The translations under genes and the position numbers were made by a program. From an uncultured Maribacter sp. (GTDB lineage: Bacteria; Bacteroidota; Bacteroidia; Flavobacteriales; Flavobacteriaceae), in NCBI GenBank assembly GCA_947498505.1, contig CANMKG010000002.1, forward strand, positions 496,001-560,000: a stretch of 64,000 nt of DNA. The letters are read 5' to 3'. This document shows positions 1-9,668 of this stretch, piece by piece; the stretch's first letter is position 1, and each line of letters opens with the position of its first letter. A model generated the notes under the pieces. The model was not told where the DNA came from. It searched no databases and saw only the letters and a program-made list of their open reading frames with translations.

Positions 1-642
1 GGTGCCTTCAAGAAGTTTAAGTAGACCTTGTTGAACACCTTCTCCTGAAACATCTCTGGTAATAGAAGGGTTATCGCTTTTACGAGCAATTTTATCTATT
101 TCGTCAATAAATACAATTCCTCTTTCAGCTTTTTCTAAATTATAATCCGCCGCTTGAAGTAATCGTGTAAGTATACTTTCCACATCTTCTCCAACGTATC
201 CAGCTTCAGTTAAAACTGTTGCATCAACAATAGCCAAAGGAACATTAAGCATTTTAGCTATGGTCTTAGCAATTAGGGTTTTTCCTGTTCCCGTTTGCCC
301 GACCATAATAATGTTACTTTTTTGAATTTCAATATCGTCTTCTTTTGGAGACGGTTGAAGTAGTCTTTTATAGTGATTATAAACGGCAACAGACATTACC
401 TTTTTGGTGCGTTCCTGGCCAATTATAAAAGTGTCTAAAAAATCTTTAATTTCAATTGGTTTTTTTAAAACCAATTCAGAAGATAAATCGTTTGTTTTAC
501 TTTGCTTGGATTCTTCAGCAACAATACCGTGCGCTTGTTCAATACAGCGATCACAGATATGAGCATCTAATCCTGCTATTAACAAATTTGTTTCTGGTTT
601 TTTTCTACCACAAAACGAACATTCTAAATTTTCCTTTGCCAT
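1..642 (-). CDS. clpX: ATP-dependent Clp protease ATP-binding subunit ClpX (3' part beyond left edge)
   Basis: Reverse strand reads [41 protein letters not shown]..., the ClpX zinc-binding domain, followed by Walker A region ([22 protein letters not shown]). Adjacent to clpP. Absent from ORF track because it runs off the window. Confidence 0.95.
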   Translation of the reverse strand, partial: MAKENLECSFCGRKKPETNLLIAGLDAHICDRCIEQAHGIVAEESKQSKTNDLSSELVLKKPIEIKDFLDTFIIGQERTKKVMSVAVYNHYKRLLQPSPKEDDIEIQKSNIIMVGQTGTGKTLIAKTIAKMLNVPLAIVDATVLTEAGYVGEDVESILTRLLQAADYNLEKAERGIVFIDEIDKIARKSDNPSITRDVSGEGVQQGLLKLLEGT

Positions 643-740
643 AACACCATAATTGTTATATTCTTAAAATATAACGAAAGAAATTACAAATTGGTTTAAA
701 AATAGATGAGTAACATCTATTTTGAGTTAATTAGTCGATA

Positions 741-1421
741 TTATTCCTTTTCCCTAACTAGAATTTCGTCAATCATTCCATATTCTTTCGCTTCATCTGC
801 CTTCATCCAGTAATCTCTATCGCTATTTTCACGAACCTTATCTATAGATTGCCCTGAGTGTTGTCCTATTATTTGGTAAAGCTCATCTTTGAGTTTCAAA
901 ATTTCTCTTGCTGTAATTTCAATATCACTAGCTTGACCTTGAGCTCCACCCATTGGTTGATGAATCATGACTCTTGAATGGGTAAGACCACTTCGTTTAC
1001 CTTTTTCACCAGCACACAATAATACTGCTGCCATTGAAGCTGCCATACCAGTACAAATTGTAGCCACATCTGGCTTAATAAACTGCATGGTGTCATAAAT
1101 TCCTAAACCAGCGTAAACACTTCCTCCCGGAGAGTTAATATATATTTGAATATCTTTTGTTGCATCTGCACTTTCTAAAAACAACAATTGCGCTTGAACG
1201 ATATTTGCAACCTGATCATTAATTCCTGTTCCTAAAAAAATAATTCTATCCATCATTAATCTGGAAAACACATCCATGGCAATTGCATTTAGTTGTCTTT
1301 CCTCAATTATATTGGGGGTCATGTTTACAGGATACATACTACTTACTATTTTATCGTAGTACATGCTGTTAATGCCTTGGTCTTTTATAGCGTAATTTTT
1401 GAATTCTTTTCCGTAATCCAT
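741..1421 (-). CDS. clpP: ATP-dependent Clp protease proteolytic subunit ClpP
   Basis: 226 aa; catalytic motifs GMAASMAAVLLCAG (Ser) and HSRVMIHQPMGG (His). Confidence 0.97.
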   Translation of the reverse strand: MDYGKEFKNYAIKDQGINSMYYDKIVSSMYPVNMTPNIIEERQLNAIAMDVFSRLMMDRIIFLGTGINDQVANIVQAQLLFLESADATKDIQIYINSPGGSVYAGLGIYDTMQFIKPDVATICTGMAASMAAVLLCAGEKGKRSGLTHSRVMIHQPMGGAQGQASDIEITAREILKLKDELYQIIGQHSGQSIDKVRENSDRDYWMKADEAKEYGMIDEILVREKE

Positions 1422-1453
1422 GTTGGTATAATCAATTTAAAGGATAAAAAAAT

Positions 1454-1480
1454 GGTGCCGAAAATATTATTTTCGGCACC
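1454..1480 (-). terminator. Rho-independent terminator-like hairpin in tig-clpP gap
   Basis: Perfect inverted repeat GGTGCCGAAAAT-ATT-ATTTTCGGCACC; on the minus strand it is followed by ATTTTTTTAT. Confidence 0.8.
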
Positions 1481-1509
1481 GTAAAGATACTTAAATATTT
1501 TTTGGAAAA

Positions 1510-2832
1510 CTACCCATAAACTTCTTTGACAAAGTTTTCGTAAGTAACTTCTTTAGTCTTCAAATTTACCTTTTCCTTGTAAAGTGTTAGTAGCTTTTGA
1601 CTCATAAGTTGTTCAGACAAACGTTTTACTTCGTCTTGGTTGCTCATTACTCTTGTAGCAATGTTGTCTAATTCTTCTTCCTGAGGGTTTAATTGACCAA
1701 ATTGAGCCATTTGAGATTTAATAAAACCTTTGGCAAATTCCTTTAACTCATCAAATTGAATTTGAATATCGTTGTCTTTAATAATTTTACCTTCTATTAG
1801 TTGGTAGCGTAAACCTTTTTCAGATTTTTCAAATTCTTCAACAGCTTCTTCCTCTGTTAATGGCTTTTCTCCTGTGGTTTTAATCCACTTGGTTAAAAAC
1901 GCCGTAGGAAGTTCAAATTTTGTATTATCTATAAAGTATTCAGTAACATCATTTAAAAGCTTTTGATCTGATTGTTGCTCAAACTGCTTTTCTGAATCTT
2001 CTTTTATCTTAGCTTTTAATTCTTTTTCAGAAGAAACCGTGTCTTTACCAAATAACTTGTCAAAAAGCTCTTGGTTCAACTCTGCAGGCTCGGTTTCGTT
2101 AATTTCTTCGATTGTTAAAGAAACTTCTATATCTAATTTTTCTGCTTTTTCTTTTTCAATACCTAAAAGACTAAATAGAAGGTGGTCTTCTTTTAAAAGT
2201 CCTTTAGTTTTTAGAGTTACGGTATCTCCCGCTTTTTTACCTAAAAGGCTGTCAATAGCTTTTTTTGATTTAAGTTTACTAACTTCTAAAGTAGTTTTGT
2301 TTTCAATTTCTTCAGCTTCGTTTTTGAAAACACCGTTGATTTCACTTGTTTTTTCAACTTCAGACTTACTAACTAGTTTTCCGTATTGTTTTTGAATACG
2401 TTCCACTTGCTCATTAATCATTTTATCGTCAGCGACTATGTTATAATGAGTAATAGCTTTTTTTGTTTTAAGAGCAATATCAAAATTCGGAGCTAAACCT
2501 AGTTCAAACTCGAAGTCAAAATCTTCTTGATCCCAATCAAAATTATCCTGTTGTTTTGGCAAAGGATTACCAAGAACATCTAATTTTTCTTCGGTCAGAA
2601 ATTTGTTTAAGTTGTCTTGAATTAACTTGTTTACCTCATCAACCAATACTGCTTTGCCATATTGCTTTTTAATAAGCCCCATAGGTACTTGACCTTTTCT
2701 GAATCCCGGGATATTAGCCTGCTTTTTATAGTCTTTAAGTATAGTTTCTACTTTGTCTTTATAGTCATCTTTGGTGATGGCTACTTTTACTACAGCATTT
2801 AACTCGTCAATCTGCTCTTTTGTAATGTTCAT
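1510..2832 (-). CDS. tig: Trigger factor (start at internal Met, MNITKEQIDELNAVVKV...; ORF extends to 2922)
   Basis: Ribosome-binding signature IPGFRKGQVPMGLIKKQYGKAV; located upstream of clpP/clpX as is usual. Confidence 0.93.
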   Translation of the reverse strand: MNITKEQIDELNAVVKVAITKDDYKDKVETILKDYKKQANIPGFRKGQVPMGLIKKQYGKAVLVDEVNKLIQDNLNKFLTEEKLDVLGNPLPKQQDNFDWDQEDFDFEFELGLAPNFDIALKTKKAITHYNIVADDKMINEQVERIQKQYGKLVSKSEVEKTSEINGVFKNEAEEIENKTTLEVSKLKSKKAIDSLLGKKAGDTVTLKTKGLLKEDHLLFSLLGIEKEKAEKLDIEVSLTIEEINETEPAELNQELFDKLFGKDTVSSEKELKAKIKEDSEKQFEQQSDQKLLNDVTEYFIDNTKFELPTAFLTKWIKTTGEKPLTEEEAVEEFEKSEKGLRYQLIEGKIIKDNDIQIQFDELKEFAKGFIKSQMAQFGQLNPQEEELDNIATRVMSNQDEVKRLSEQLMSQKLLTLYKEKVNLKTKEVTYENFVKEVYG

Positions 2833-2936
2833 TCCTCTGTTTAATTTATTGAAATGTAAAATGGGATGCAAAAGTACTATATTTTCTGAAGTAGGACAAG
2901 TTTTTAAAATACTGAATTTCAAATGTTAAGTTGAAC

Positions 2937-3281
2937 TCATTTATCTTTCTTTAATAAGGAGAATAATATAGATTGAAGAAAAGAGAGGAGCAAGCTAAAT
3001 AGTAATGCCCACCAGATATTGCTAACACTAAAACCGTTAATTAGTGCGTTTGCTAGCAGTACAATAATTGCATTGATTATTAAAAGGAAAAATCCAAATG
3101 TAATTATGGTTACAGGGAGTGTTAAAAGTACTAAAATAGGACGTACAATAAAGTTTAATAACCCTAGAACGACTGCAACAGTTATGGCAGTAACATAAGT
3201 GTCAATAGCAACTCCTGGAAGAATATTTCCTAAAATAATTACTGCAGCAGCAGATAAAAGTAAGCGTAAAATTAGATTCAT
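2937..3281 (-). CDS. Phage holin family / DUF360-type four-TM membrane protein
   Basis: 114 aa, four hydrophobic segments, GLLNFIVRPILVLLTLPVTIITFGFFLLIINAIIVLL typical of the family. Confidence 0.8.
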   Translation of the reverse strand: MNLILRLLLSAAAVIILGNILPGVAIDTYVTAITVAVVLGLLNFIVRPILVLLTLPVTIITFGFFLLIINAIIVLLANALINGFSVSNIWWALLFSLLLSFLQSILFSLLKKDK

Positions 3282-3300
3282 GGTTAAGTGTTTAATAAAA

Positions 3301-3322
3301 AAAGGTACCGTTTAGGTACCTT
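3301..3322 (-). terminator. Rho-independent terminator after the GDSL gene
   Basis: AAAGGTACC-GTTTA-GGTACCTTT inverted repeat followed on the minus strand by a T-run (TTTTTTATT). Confidence 0.75.
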
Positions 3323-3349
3323 TAATATAATGAATTATTATTACGTAAA

Positions 3350-4858
3350 CTAGTTTATGTATAGTCCAGTATAATCAAGAGGATTTACTTGGTCTAGGTT
3401 AGAGCCATAAGTTTCGTTAATTTTTTTTATGAATTCGTTTGCTACTATGGCGTATCCTCTTGGTGATAAATGAACACCGTCTAAAGAAAAACCTCCACCT
3501 GTACCAAAAGTTGTTGTTACGGTGCTACCATCTGTTAACGGGATTCCAGTGTCCGCTCTTATCAATAAGGCTTTTATATCAACCACTGGTATGTTATATA
3601 AAGCTGCAATAGCATCAATTTGCGCATTTATTTTGTCTGTTCCGGATGCTATACTTGCTTGTTCTTCTGGAGTTAAAACCCATTTGTCACTTAAAGGAAC
3701 TGAAACACCATTAATAAGTGTTGGGTTGTTGTTGACTGTGGTGCCAATTAATTGCCGCGCCGGTAGAACTACAAGGTCTTCGGCTGTTGCCTGTCTCATA
3801 TTAATTAAAGAACTGGCACCTTCAATAGAAAGTGTAGTTAAATCAGTTAAACTTTCGTCGATGATTACTACTGCATTACCTTCTCCAGCGGTAAATGATA
3901 TTGTTCTTTTTGATAATTCCTCGTCATTTATTACGTTTTGTAGATTTAATCCAATAAGCGCATTATTGTATGCCGAATAATTAAAATTTAATAGATCAAC
4001 AGTAGCTTGGTCTAAAGGTACTGGGTTATGAGGAACAGTCGTAAAATATGGTAACTGAGCAATGTTTGGAATATTTGCAACAATGCCCTGTTTAGTCCCA
4101 TTTGCGGATAAACCAGCTAGCAATCCGGAATATACACTTGCAAAAACATTTTCATTAGTAATGTCCTCCGAACCATATTGCGTTGGGTCAATATTCATTG
4201 TAATGTTATGATCCTCACCAACACCACCTCCTACGGCATACCCAAGTACATCGTTGCTACCTATCCAAAGTGAAAAAAATGAAGGGTTTTGGATTAATGC
4301 ATCTCCAATGATACTTGCATCAGGAGAGGAAGCGAATCTTACAAAATATGGATTGGCTCTGCCTATTGCTAAATTGGTTAGGCTACCATATCCTTCAAGC
4401 CCTATGTGATAACTTTTTGCTCCAGGAACCCCCATGTTATTATAACTTCCAGAAAGTGTTTGAGTAACATCAGTTATTGGTGAGCCTTCAACCCTTGTTG
4501 GGCTAGGTTTCCCTGATGCAAAAGAAAGAAAAAGTCTATTTGGAAGAGCTGGCACACCAGGAATTATTAGTCCTCCTAAATTGTCTGCCATATAAGGTAT
4601 GTTAAATTCTCCGCCACCAGCCAGAGCAAATTGACTGGCAAGCATATTTGGCATTGAAGCTTCTTGTCCATCCTTAAATAGAGCTCCATCAGAAAATCCA
4701 GCAGTTAAGGAGTTTCCTACCGCCACATAATTAGAAAAATCTGCAGTTCCGCTAGTATAAACTTTTGGTTCTGGTGTGGGAGTGGTTAATGATTCATCGT
4801 CAGTACATGAAATTATGATAAGGCTAGATGCCAACAATAAAGCAAAATATTTTTTCAT
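3350..4858 (-). CDS. SGNH/GDSL-hydrolase family lipoprotein
   Basis: Lipobox-like SLIIISC; block I AVGNSLTAG, block III GSND, C-terminal DGVHLSPRGY. Confidence 0.85.
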   Translation of the reverse strand: MKKYFALLLASSLIIISCTDDESLTTPTPEPKVYTSGTADFSNYVAVGNSLTAGFSDGALFKDGQEASMPNMLASQFALAGGGEFNIPYMADNLGGLIIPGVPALPNRLFLSFASGKPSPTRVEGSPITDVTQTLSGSYNNMGVPGAKSYHIGLEGYGSLTNLAIGRANPYFVRFASSPDASIIGDALIQNPSFFSLWIGSNDVLGYAVGGGVGEDHNITMNIDPTQYGSEDITNENVFASVYSGLLAGLSANGTKQGIVANIPNIAQLPYFTTVPHNPVPLDQATVDLLNFNYSAYNNALIGLNLQNVINDEELSKRTISFTAGEGNAVVIIDESLTDLTTLSIEGASSLINMRQATAEDLVVLPARQLIGTTVNNNPTLINGVSVPLSDKWVLTPEEQASIASGTDKINAQIDAIAALYNIPVVDIKALLIRADTGIPLTDGSTVTTTFGTGGGFSLDGVHLSPRGYAIVANEFIKKINETYGSNLDQVNPLDYTGLYIN

Positions 4859-4910
4859 CTATTTTTAGATTTATTTAATAAAACACACTGAAACATAAAA
4901 ATGCCATTCT

Positions 4911-4940
4911 CAAAAGTAGTTATTTTTAAGAAATATGCAA
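4911..4940 (-). promoter_or_regulatory. Bacteroidota-type promoter for the GDSL lipoprotein gene
   Basis: Minus strand TTG (4940-4938), 19-nt spacer, TACTTTTG (4918-4911), matching TTG-N19-TAnnTTTG. Confidence 0.6.
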
Positions 4941-4958
4941 TGATTTACACAATAAAAT

Positions 4959-4970
4959 TATGCATGCATA
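4959..4970. promoter_or_regulatory. 12-bp palindrome TATGCATGCATA, putative operator
   Basis: Perfect palindrome, 18 bp upstream of the predicted -33 element; same motif at 16364 and a near copy at 61224. Confidence 0.45.
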
Positions 4971-4985
4971 GTATTTAGCAGTCTT

Positions 4986-5756
4986 TTATTTTGTTAAAAA
5001 GGCTTCTGATATGGCAAAAAAATCAACTGGGTTTTCAGCGTGTAGCCAATGTCCAGCATTTTTAACGGTTTCAATAACAGCTTTAGGGAAATGATTTTGA
5101 ATTGAAGAGCTATCAGTCGGTAGGATATATTCTGATTTATCTCCTGCTAAAAACAAAGTATCTCCGTTAAAGGAATCTGTTCCAGATATGTTTTCACCAA
5201 CTTCTTCCATTTTGTTGGCAAGCACATTAATATTGCACCTAAAGGCAAAACTATTATCGTCCGTTCTGTATAGGTTTTTAAGTATAAACTGCCTTACACC
5301 TACATTGGAGATATACTTTTCCAATTGATTATTCGCATCTTTTCGGCTTTTGATTATAGTAAAGTCTAAGGAAAGCATTCCTTCAACAATATCATGATGA
5401 TGTGGAGGGTAATGTCTTGGGGCTATATCCGCAATAATCAGCTTGTCTAACATTTCAGGGTAAGAACAAGCAAATTGCATCGCAGTTTTTCCTCCCATTG
5501 AGTGTCCAATCAGTGAAGTTTTGTTAATTTTTTTTTGCTTTAAATATTGATGCAAATCTTCGGCAAGCAGGTCGTAGTCAAATTCAGAAGAATGAAAACT
5601 TCTTCCGTGATTTCGTTGGTCTATTAAATGAACTTCAAAGCCTAGAGAGGCATATTTAACTCCTAATGTTTTCCAATTGTCAGACATTCCAAGAAAACCA
5701 TGTAAAATACAAAGTGGTTTGCCTTCACCTAATATGTTTGCGTGTAGTTGATTCAT
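4986..5756 (-). CDS. Alpha/beta fold hydrolase (YbfF-like)
   Basis: LHGFLGMSDNW, nucleophile elbow GHSMGGKTAM, C-terminal NAGHWLHAENP. Confidence 0.88.
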   Translation of the reverse strand: MNQLHANILGEGKPLCILHGFLGMSDNWKTLGVKYASLGFEVHLIDQRNHGRSFHSSEFDYDLLAEDLHQYLKQKKINKTSLIGHSMGGKTAMQFACSYPEMLDKLIIADIAPRHYPPHHHDIVEGMLSLDFTIIKSRKDANNQLEKYISNVGVRQFILKNLYRTDDNSFAFRCNINVLANKMEEVGENISGTDSFNGDTLFLAGDKSEYILPTDSSSIQNHFPKAVIETVKNAGHWLHAENPVDFFAISEAFLTK

Positions 5757-6466
5757 TTAAGTTTGTTGAGGTACATGTTAATAACATTGTCTAGACCCAT
5801 ATATAGAGATTCGCTTATTAAAGCATGTCCAATAGATACTTCGGCTAAATGAGGAATGTTTTCTTTAAAAAAGGCAATGTTGTCTAAGCTTAAATCGTGC
5901 CCCGCATTAATTCCAAGTTTTAATTCATGAGCTAGCTCTGCTGCTTGGGTAAATACTTTAACATGTTCTTTTTGACCTTTGCTATAAGCTTTAGCATAAC
6001 TTTCAGTATATAGCTCAATTCTGTCTGCCCCAGTGTCGGCAGCACCTTCTATCATTTTTAAATCAGGGTCAACAAAAATGGATGTTCGAATACCATTGTT
6101 TTTAAATTTTGAAATAACCTCACTCAAGAAAGTTTTATGTGTAATAGTATCCCAACCAGCATTTGAAGTAATGGCATCAACAGCATCTGGAACCAAAGTA
6201 ACCTGAGTAGGTTTTACAGCTAATACTAGCTCCATAAACTTTTTAATTGGGTTGCCTTCAATATTATATTCGGTAGTAACTATTTCTTTTAATTCTCTAG
6301 CATCATTGTAGCGAATATGTCTTTCATCGGGTCTAGGGTGTATTGTTATCCCTTGCGCTCCAAAGCGTTCAATATCTGCTGAAACTTTTAAAAGATCAGG
6401 TGTATTTCCTCCTCTAGAGTTTCTTAAAGTAGCTATTTTATTTACATTAACACTTAACTTGGTCAT
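5753..6466 (-). CDS. pdxJ: Pyridoxine 5'-phosphate synthase PdxJ (probable start MTKLSVNVNK; ORF extends to 6487)
   Basis: LSVNVNKIATLRNSRGG, GITIHPRPDERHIR, LGINAGHDLSLDN, EVSIGHALI. Confidence 0.95.
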   Translation of the reverse strand: MTKLSVNVNKIATLRNSRGGNTPDLLKVSADIERFGAQGITIHPRPDERHIRYNDARELKEIVTTEYNIEGNPIKKFMELVLAVKPTQVTLVPDAVDAITSNAGWDTITHKTFLSEVISKFKNNGIRTSIFVDPDLKMIEGAADTGADRIELYTESYAKAYSKGQKEHVKVFTQAAELAHELKLGINAGHDLSLDNIAFFKENIPHLAEVSIGHALISESLYMGLDNVINMYLNKLK

Positions 6467-6557
6467 ATTGTCGATTTTATTTGACACTCTGACAAAAATA
6501 CAAATAAGGCATGCTTTTTGATCTATTTAATTGTTATTTTGCATTATATTTTAGCCT

Positions 6558-7214
6558 ATGTATATTCAAACTCAAATAAACACTGATATTCCAATTTTTG
6601 AAGCGGAAGATACTCTTGAGAATCTAAAACATTTTTTCAATGAGAGTACATATTCTCATGTTGCCATTGTGAGTGAGAAACGTTTTTTGGGCGTGTTTAA
6701 TGAAAACGATTTAGAGGATTTTAATCCTGAAGATAAAATTGAGAATTACAGGTATAATTTTGAAGCTTTTTTTACTAGAAAGGAAGTTAATTGGTTGGAT
6801 ATTTTAGAAGTTTTTGCAAGAAATGAAGCGAATGTAGTTCCTGTTCTTGGGGAAAATGAAGATGTTCTAGGTTATTATGATTTGGCGGATGTGATGAAAA
6901 TTTTTATAGATACTCCTTTTTTTACTGAGCCAGGGAATATTGTAATTGTAGCTAAAGGGATTAAAGATTATTCGTTTAGTGAGATTGCGCAAATTGTGGA
7001 AAGTAATAATTCTAAAATCATAGGTTCCTTTATAAGTGACAGTGAAAATGATGTTGTTCAGATTACTATAAAAATAAGTACTTCAAATTTTAATGAAGTT
7101 GTGCAAAGTTTCAGAAGATATAACTACAATGTACTATTTGGTAATAGTGATGATCAATTTTTGGAAGACTTAAAACAACGTTCTGATTATTTAGATAAAT
7201 ATTTAAACGTTTAG
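6558..7214 (+). CDS. CBS domain-containing protein
   Basis: 218 aa with tandem CBS-like segments (HVAIVSEKRFLGVFNENDLEDF; ANVVPVLGENEDVLGYYDLADVMKIF). Confidence 0.8.
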   Translation: MYIQTQINTDIPIFEAEDTLENLKHFFNESTYSHVAIVSEKRFLGVFNENDLEDFNPEDKIENYRYNFEAFFTRKEVNWLDILEVFARNEANVVPVLGENEDVLGYYDLADVMKIFIDTPFFTEPGNIVIVAKGIKDYSFSEIAQIVESNNSKIIGSFISDSENDVVQITIKISTSNFNEVVQSFRRYNYNVLFGNSDDQFLEDLKQRSDYLDKYLNV

Positions 7215-7218
7215 CTTA

Positions 7219-8100
7219 ATGAAAGTAGCTATATACGGTCAAACATACCAAGATGATGCAATTGCGTATGTAGTTGAATTATTAGATGAACTTCAGAAAG
7301 AAAATGCTCAAGTCGCAATAGAGGAGGACTTTTATTCACTTATACCAAATCAAAATAAAAACAAATCGTATGGTGTTTTTACAACCACCTCCGGCTTAGA
7401 TGATACCTTTGATATGTTGGTTAGTTTTGGCGGAGATGGAACAATACTTAGGGCTACAACTTATGTTAAAGATTTTGGAATTCCAATTGTTGGAGTTAAT
7501 ACCGGCAGATTAGGTTTCTTGTCTACTTTTGCTAAAGAAGATGTTCGTAAGGTAATACAGGAATTTGTTTCTGGGGCATATCATATTGTTGAACGTAGTT
7601 TAGTTGAGGTAGCTTCTGATATTGTTTCTTCAGAGTTTGGTGCTCTTAATTTTGCATTAAATGAAATTACGGTGAGCAGAAAAGATACAACTTCAATGAT
7701 TACTGTAGAAACCTATCTTAATGATGAGTACTTGACATCATACTGGGCGGACGGTTTAATAATTTCTACTCCAACAGGGTCTACAGGGTATTCTTTAAGT
7801 TGTGGTGGACCCGTAATTGTTCCAACAGCAAAATCTTTAGTGTTAACACCAATAGCTCCACATAATCTTAATGCAAGGCCTTTAGTGATTTCAGATACTA
7901 CTGTTATAAGGTTAAAAGTTTCTGGTAGAGAAGAAAATCATTTAATATCTCTGGATTCTAGAATTGCTTCGATAGAAAACGGAACAGAAATAGTTATAAA
8001 AAAGGCAGATTTCACAGTAAAAATGATTGAGTATACCTCTGAAAGCTTTTTAAAAACCTTACGTAATAAACTGCTTTGGGGAGAAGATCGTCGTAATTGA
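7219..8100 (+). CDS. nadK: NAD kinase
   Basis: FGGDGTILRA, GVNTGRLGFLS, STPTGSTGYSLSCGGP. Confidence 0.95.
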   Translation: MKVAIYGQTYQDDAIAYVVELLDELQKENAQVAIEEDFYSLIPNQNKNKSYGVFTTTSGLDDTFDMLVSFGGDGTILRATTYVKDFGIPIVGVNTGRLGFLSTFAKEDVRKVIQEFVSGAYHIVERSLVEVASDIVSSEFGALNFALNEITVSRKDTTSMITVETYLNDEYLTSYWADGLIISTPTGSTGYSLSCGGPVIVPTAKSLVLTPIAPHNLNARPLVISDTTVIRLKVSGREENHLISLDSRIASIENGTEIVIKKADFTVKMIEYTSESFLKTLRNKLLWGEDRRN

Positions 8101-8216
8101 GTCTTCTCTCGAACAATAAATGCTGTCAAAAGCTGTTTATCTTCACAGAACAAGAACATATAATTTGAGTAGTTTAAGCTACTAGAATTGGTATATTTGC
8201 AAACTTTTTAGATTTT

Positions 8217-8906
8217 ATGAAAAGAGTAATTCTATTAGTCTTTGTAATTTTTTGCGCACAAATAAAGGCTCAGACGTATGAAGTGGGGCTTTTTGCTGGT
8301 GGAGCAAATAATATTGGTGATGTTGGAAGAACAACGTATATAGCGCCTTCTGGATTAGCGGTTGGAGGACTTTTTAAATGGAATAAAAGTAAACGTTATG
8401 CATGGAGGGCTAGTATAATTAGAGGAAAATATACAGCTGACGATTCCAAGTCTAACATTAGTTCAAGAAAAGCAAGAGGGTATGTTGCAAAAGGTTCAAT
8501 TTTTGAAGCTTCAGCAGGATTAGAGCTTAATTTTGTTGAATACAACTTGCATCAATTAGGACCAGCGTTCACGCCTTACTTGTATACAGGAGTAACCTAT
8601 TTTAGGTATGATTTTAATTATTTTGATAACCTTGGTAATTTTCAAGATTTATCTCAAACCGACGGTTCATTTGCTATTCCAATGACTGTAGGTTTTAAAG
8701 CAAGAATAAATCAATTTTTAATTTTAGGGGGAGAAATAGGAGCACGATACACATTTACTGATAATTTGGATGCAAGTAATCCTGTGGGGTCAAATTTTGA
8801 GAACTCTAAATTTGGAAATATTTTTAGCGATGATTGGTATGTCTTTTCTGGTATTACAATAACCTATACCTTTGGGCGAAAATCATGCACTGACTGCTTT
8901 GAGTAA
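8217..8906 (+). CDS. DUF6089-like outer-membrane beta-barrel protein
   Basis: Signal peptide, EVGLFAGGANNIGDVG, terminal beta-barrel-like repeats; located just upstream of uppS/bamA. Confidence 0.75.
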   Translation: MKRVILLVFVIFCAQIKAQTYEVGLFAGGANNIGDVGRTTYIAPSGLAVGGLFKWNKSKRYAWRASIIRGKYTADDSKSNISSRKARGYVAKGSIFEASAGLELNFVEYNLHQLGPAFTPYLYTGVTYFRYDFNYFDNLGNFQDLSQTDGSFAIPMTVGFKARINQFLILGGEIGARYTFTDNLDASNPVGSNFENSKFGNIFSDDWYVFSGITITYTFGRKSCTDCFE

Positions 8907-8914
8907 AATATAGA

Positions 8915-9655
8915 ATGAACACTATAGAAGATATTGACAAAACCAAACTTCCTAAACACCTTGCTATTATTATGGATGGTAATGGAAGGTGGGCAAAACA
9001 AAGAGGTAAATTACGAGTTTTTGGACATGAAAATGGAGTAAAAACCGTTCGCGCTACAGTTGAAAATTGCGTTAAATTAGGTGTAGAATACCTTACACTT
9101 TATACTTTTTCCACCGAAAATTGGAATAGACCTAAACTAGAAATAGACACTTTAATGCGATTATTAGTGTCTTCGCTTAAAAAAGAACTTAAAACTTTTA
9201 ACAAAAATAACGTTCGTTTAAACACTATTGGTGACATAAATGCATTGCCTAAAAAAGCCTCAGATGAGTTAAAGGAAGTAATGCGTAAAACAGGAGAAAA
9301 TACAGGAATGACACTTACTCTGGCGTTAAGTTATGGGTCTCGAGAGGAACTCAAAAATGCCATAAAAGAGATAAGTATCAAAGTTAAAAATAATATAATT
9401 TCTCCTGAAAATATTGATGAAACCATTATTAATAGCCATCTTTACACGCAAAATTTACCAGATGTAGATTTACTAGTGAGAACTAGTGGGGAGCATAGAA
9501 TAAGTAATTTTTTACTTTGGCAAATAGCGTACGCTGAATTATATTTTATTGATGTATTTTGGCCCGATTTTAAAGAGCACCATTTGGTAGGGGCTATAAA
9601 AGATTATCAGAATAGAGAACGACGATTTGGAAAAACTAGCGAACAACTTAGCTAA
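8915..9655 (+). CDS. uppS: Isoprenyl transferase (undecaprenyl diphosphate synthase)
   Basis: HLAIIMDGNGRWAKQRG, FGHENGVKTVR, LLVRTSGEHRISNFLLWQIAYAELYF. Confidence 0.96.
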   Translation: MNTIEDIDKTKLPKHLAIIMDGNGRWAKQRGKLRVFGHENGVKTVRATVENCVKLGVEYLTLYTFSTENWNRPKLEIDTLMRLLVSSLKKELKTFNKNNVRLNTIGDINALPKKASDELKEVMRKTGENTGMTLTLALSYGSREELKNAIKEISIKVKNNIISPENIDETIINSHLYTQNLPDVDLLVRTSGEHRISNFLLWQIAYAELYFIDVFWPDFKEHHLVGAIKDYQNRERRFGKTSEQLS

Positions 9656-9668
9656 TAATGCTACTAGA

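Noticed and set aside
456-644. 62-aa plus-strand ORF
   Set aside because: Antisense to the clpX N-terminus, which is clearly coding on the minus strand.
2039-2395. 118-aa ORF antisense to tig
   Set aside because: Low-complexity Ser/Leu-rich shadow translation of a well-supported gene.
2937-3281. Holin-family protein as evidence of a prophage
   Set aside because: This four-TM family is common in chromosomes; no phage structural, integrase or lysis genes are nearby.
3522-3980. 152-aa ORF antisense to the GDSL lipoprotein gene
   Set aside because: No recognisable domain or ribosome-binding context; the opposite strand has full GDSL motifs.
6507-6516. GGCATGCTTT near the pdxJ/CBS divergent region as a fourth copy of the palindrome
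   Set aside because: Shares only the GCATGC core and lacks the TATGC/GCATA arms.
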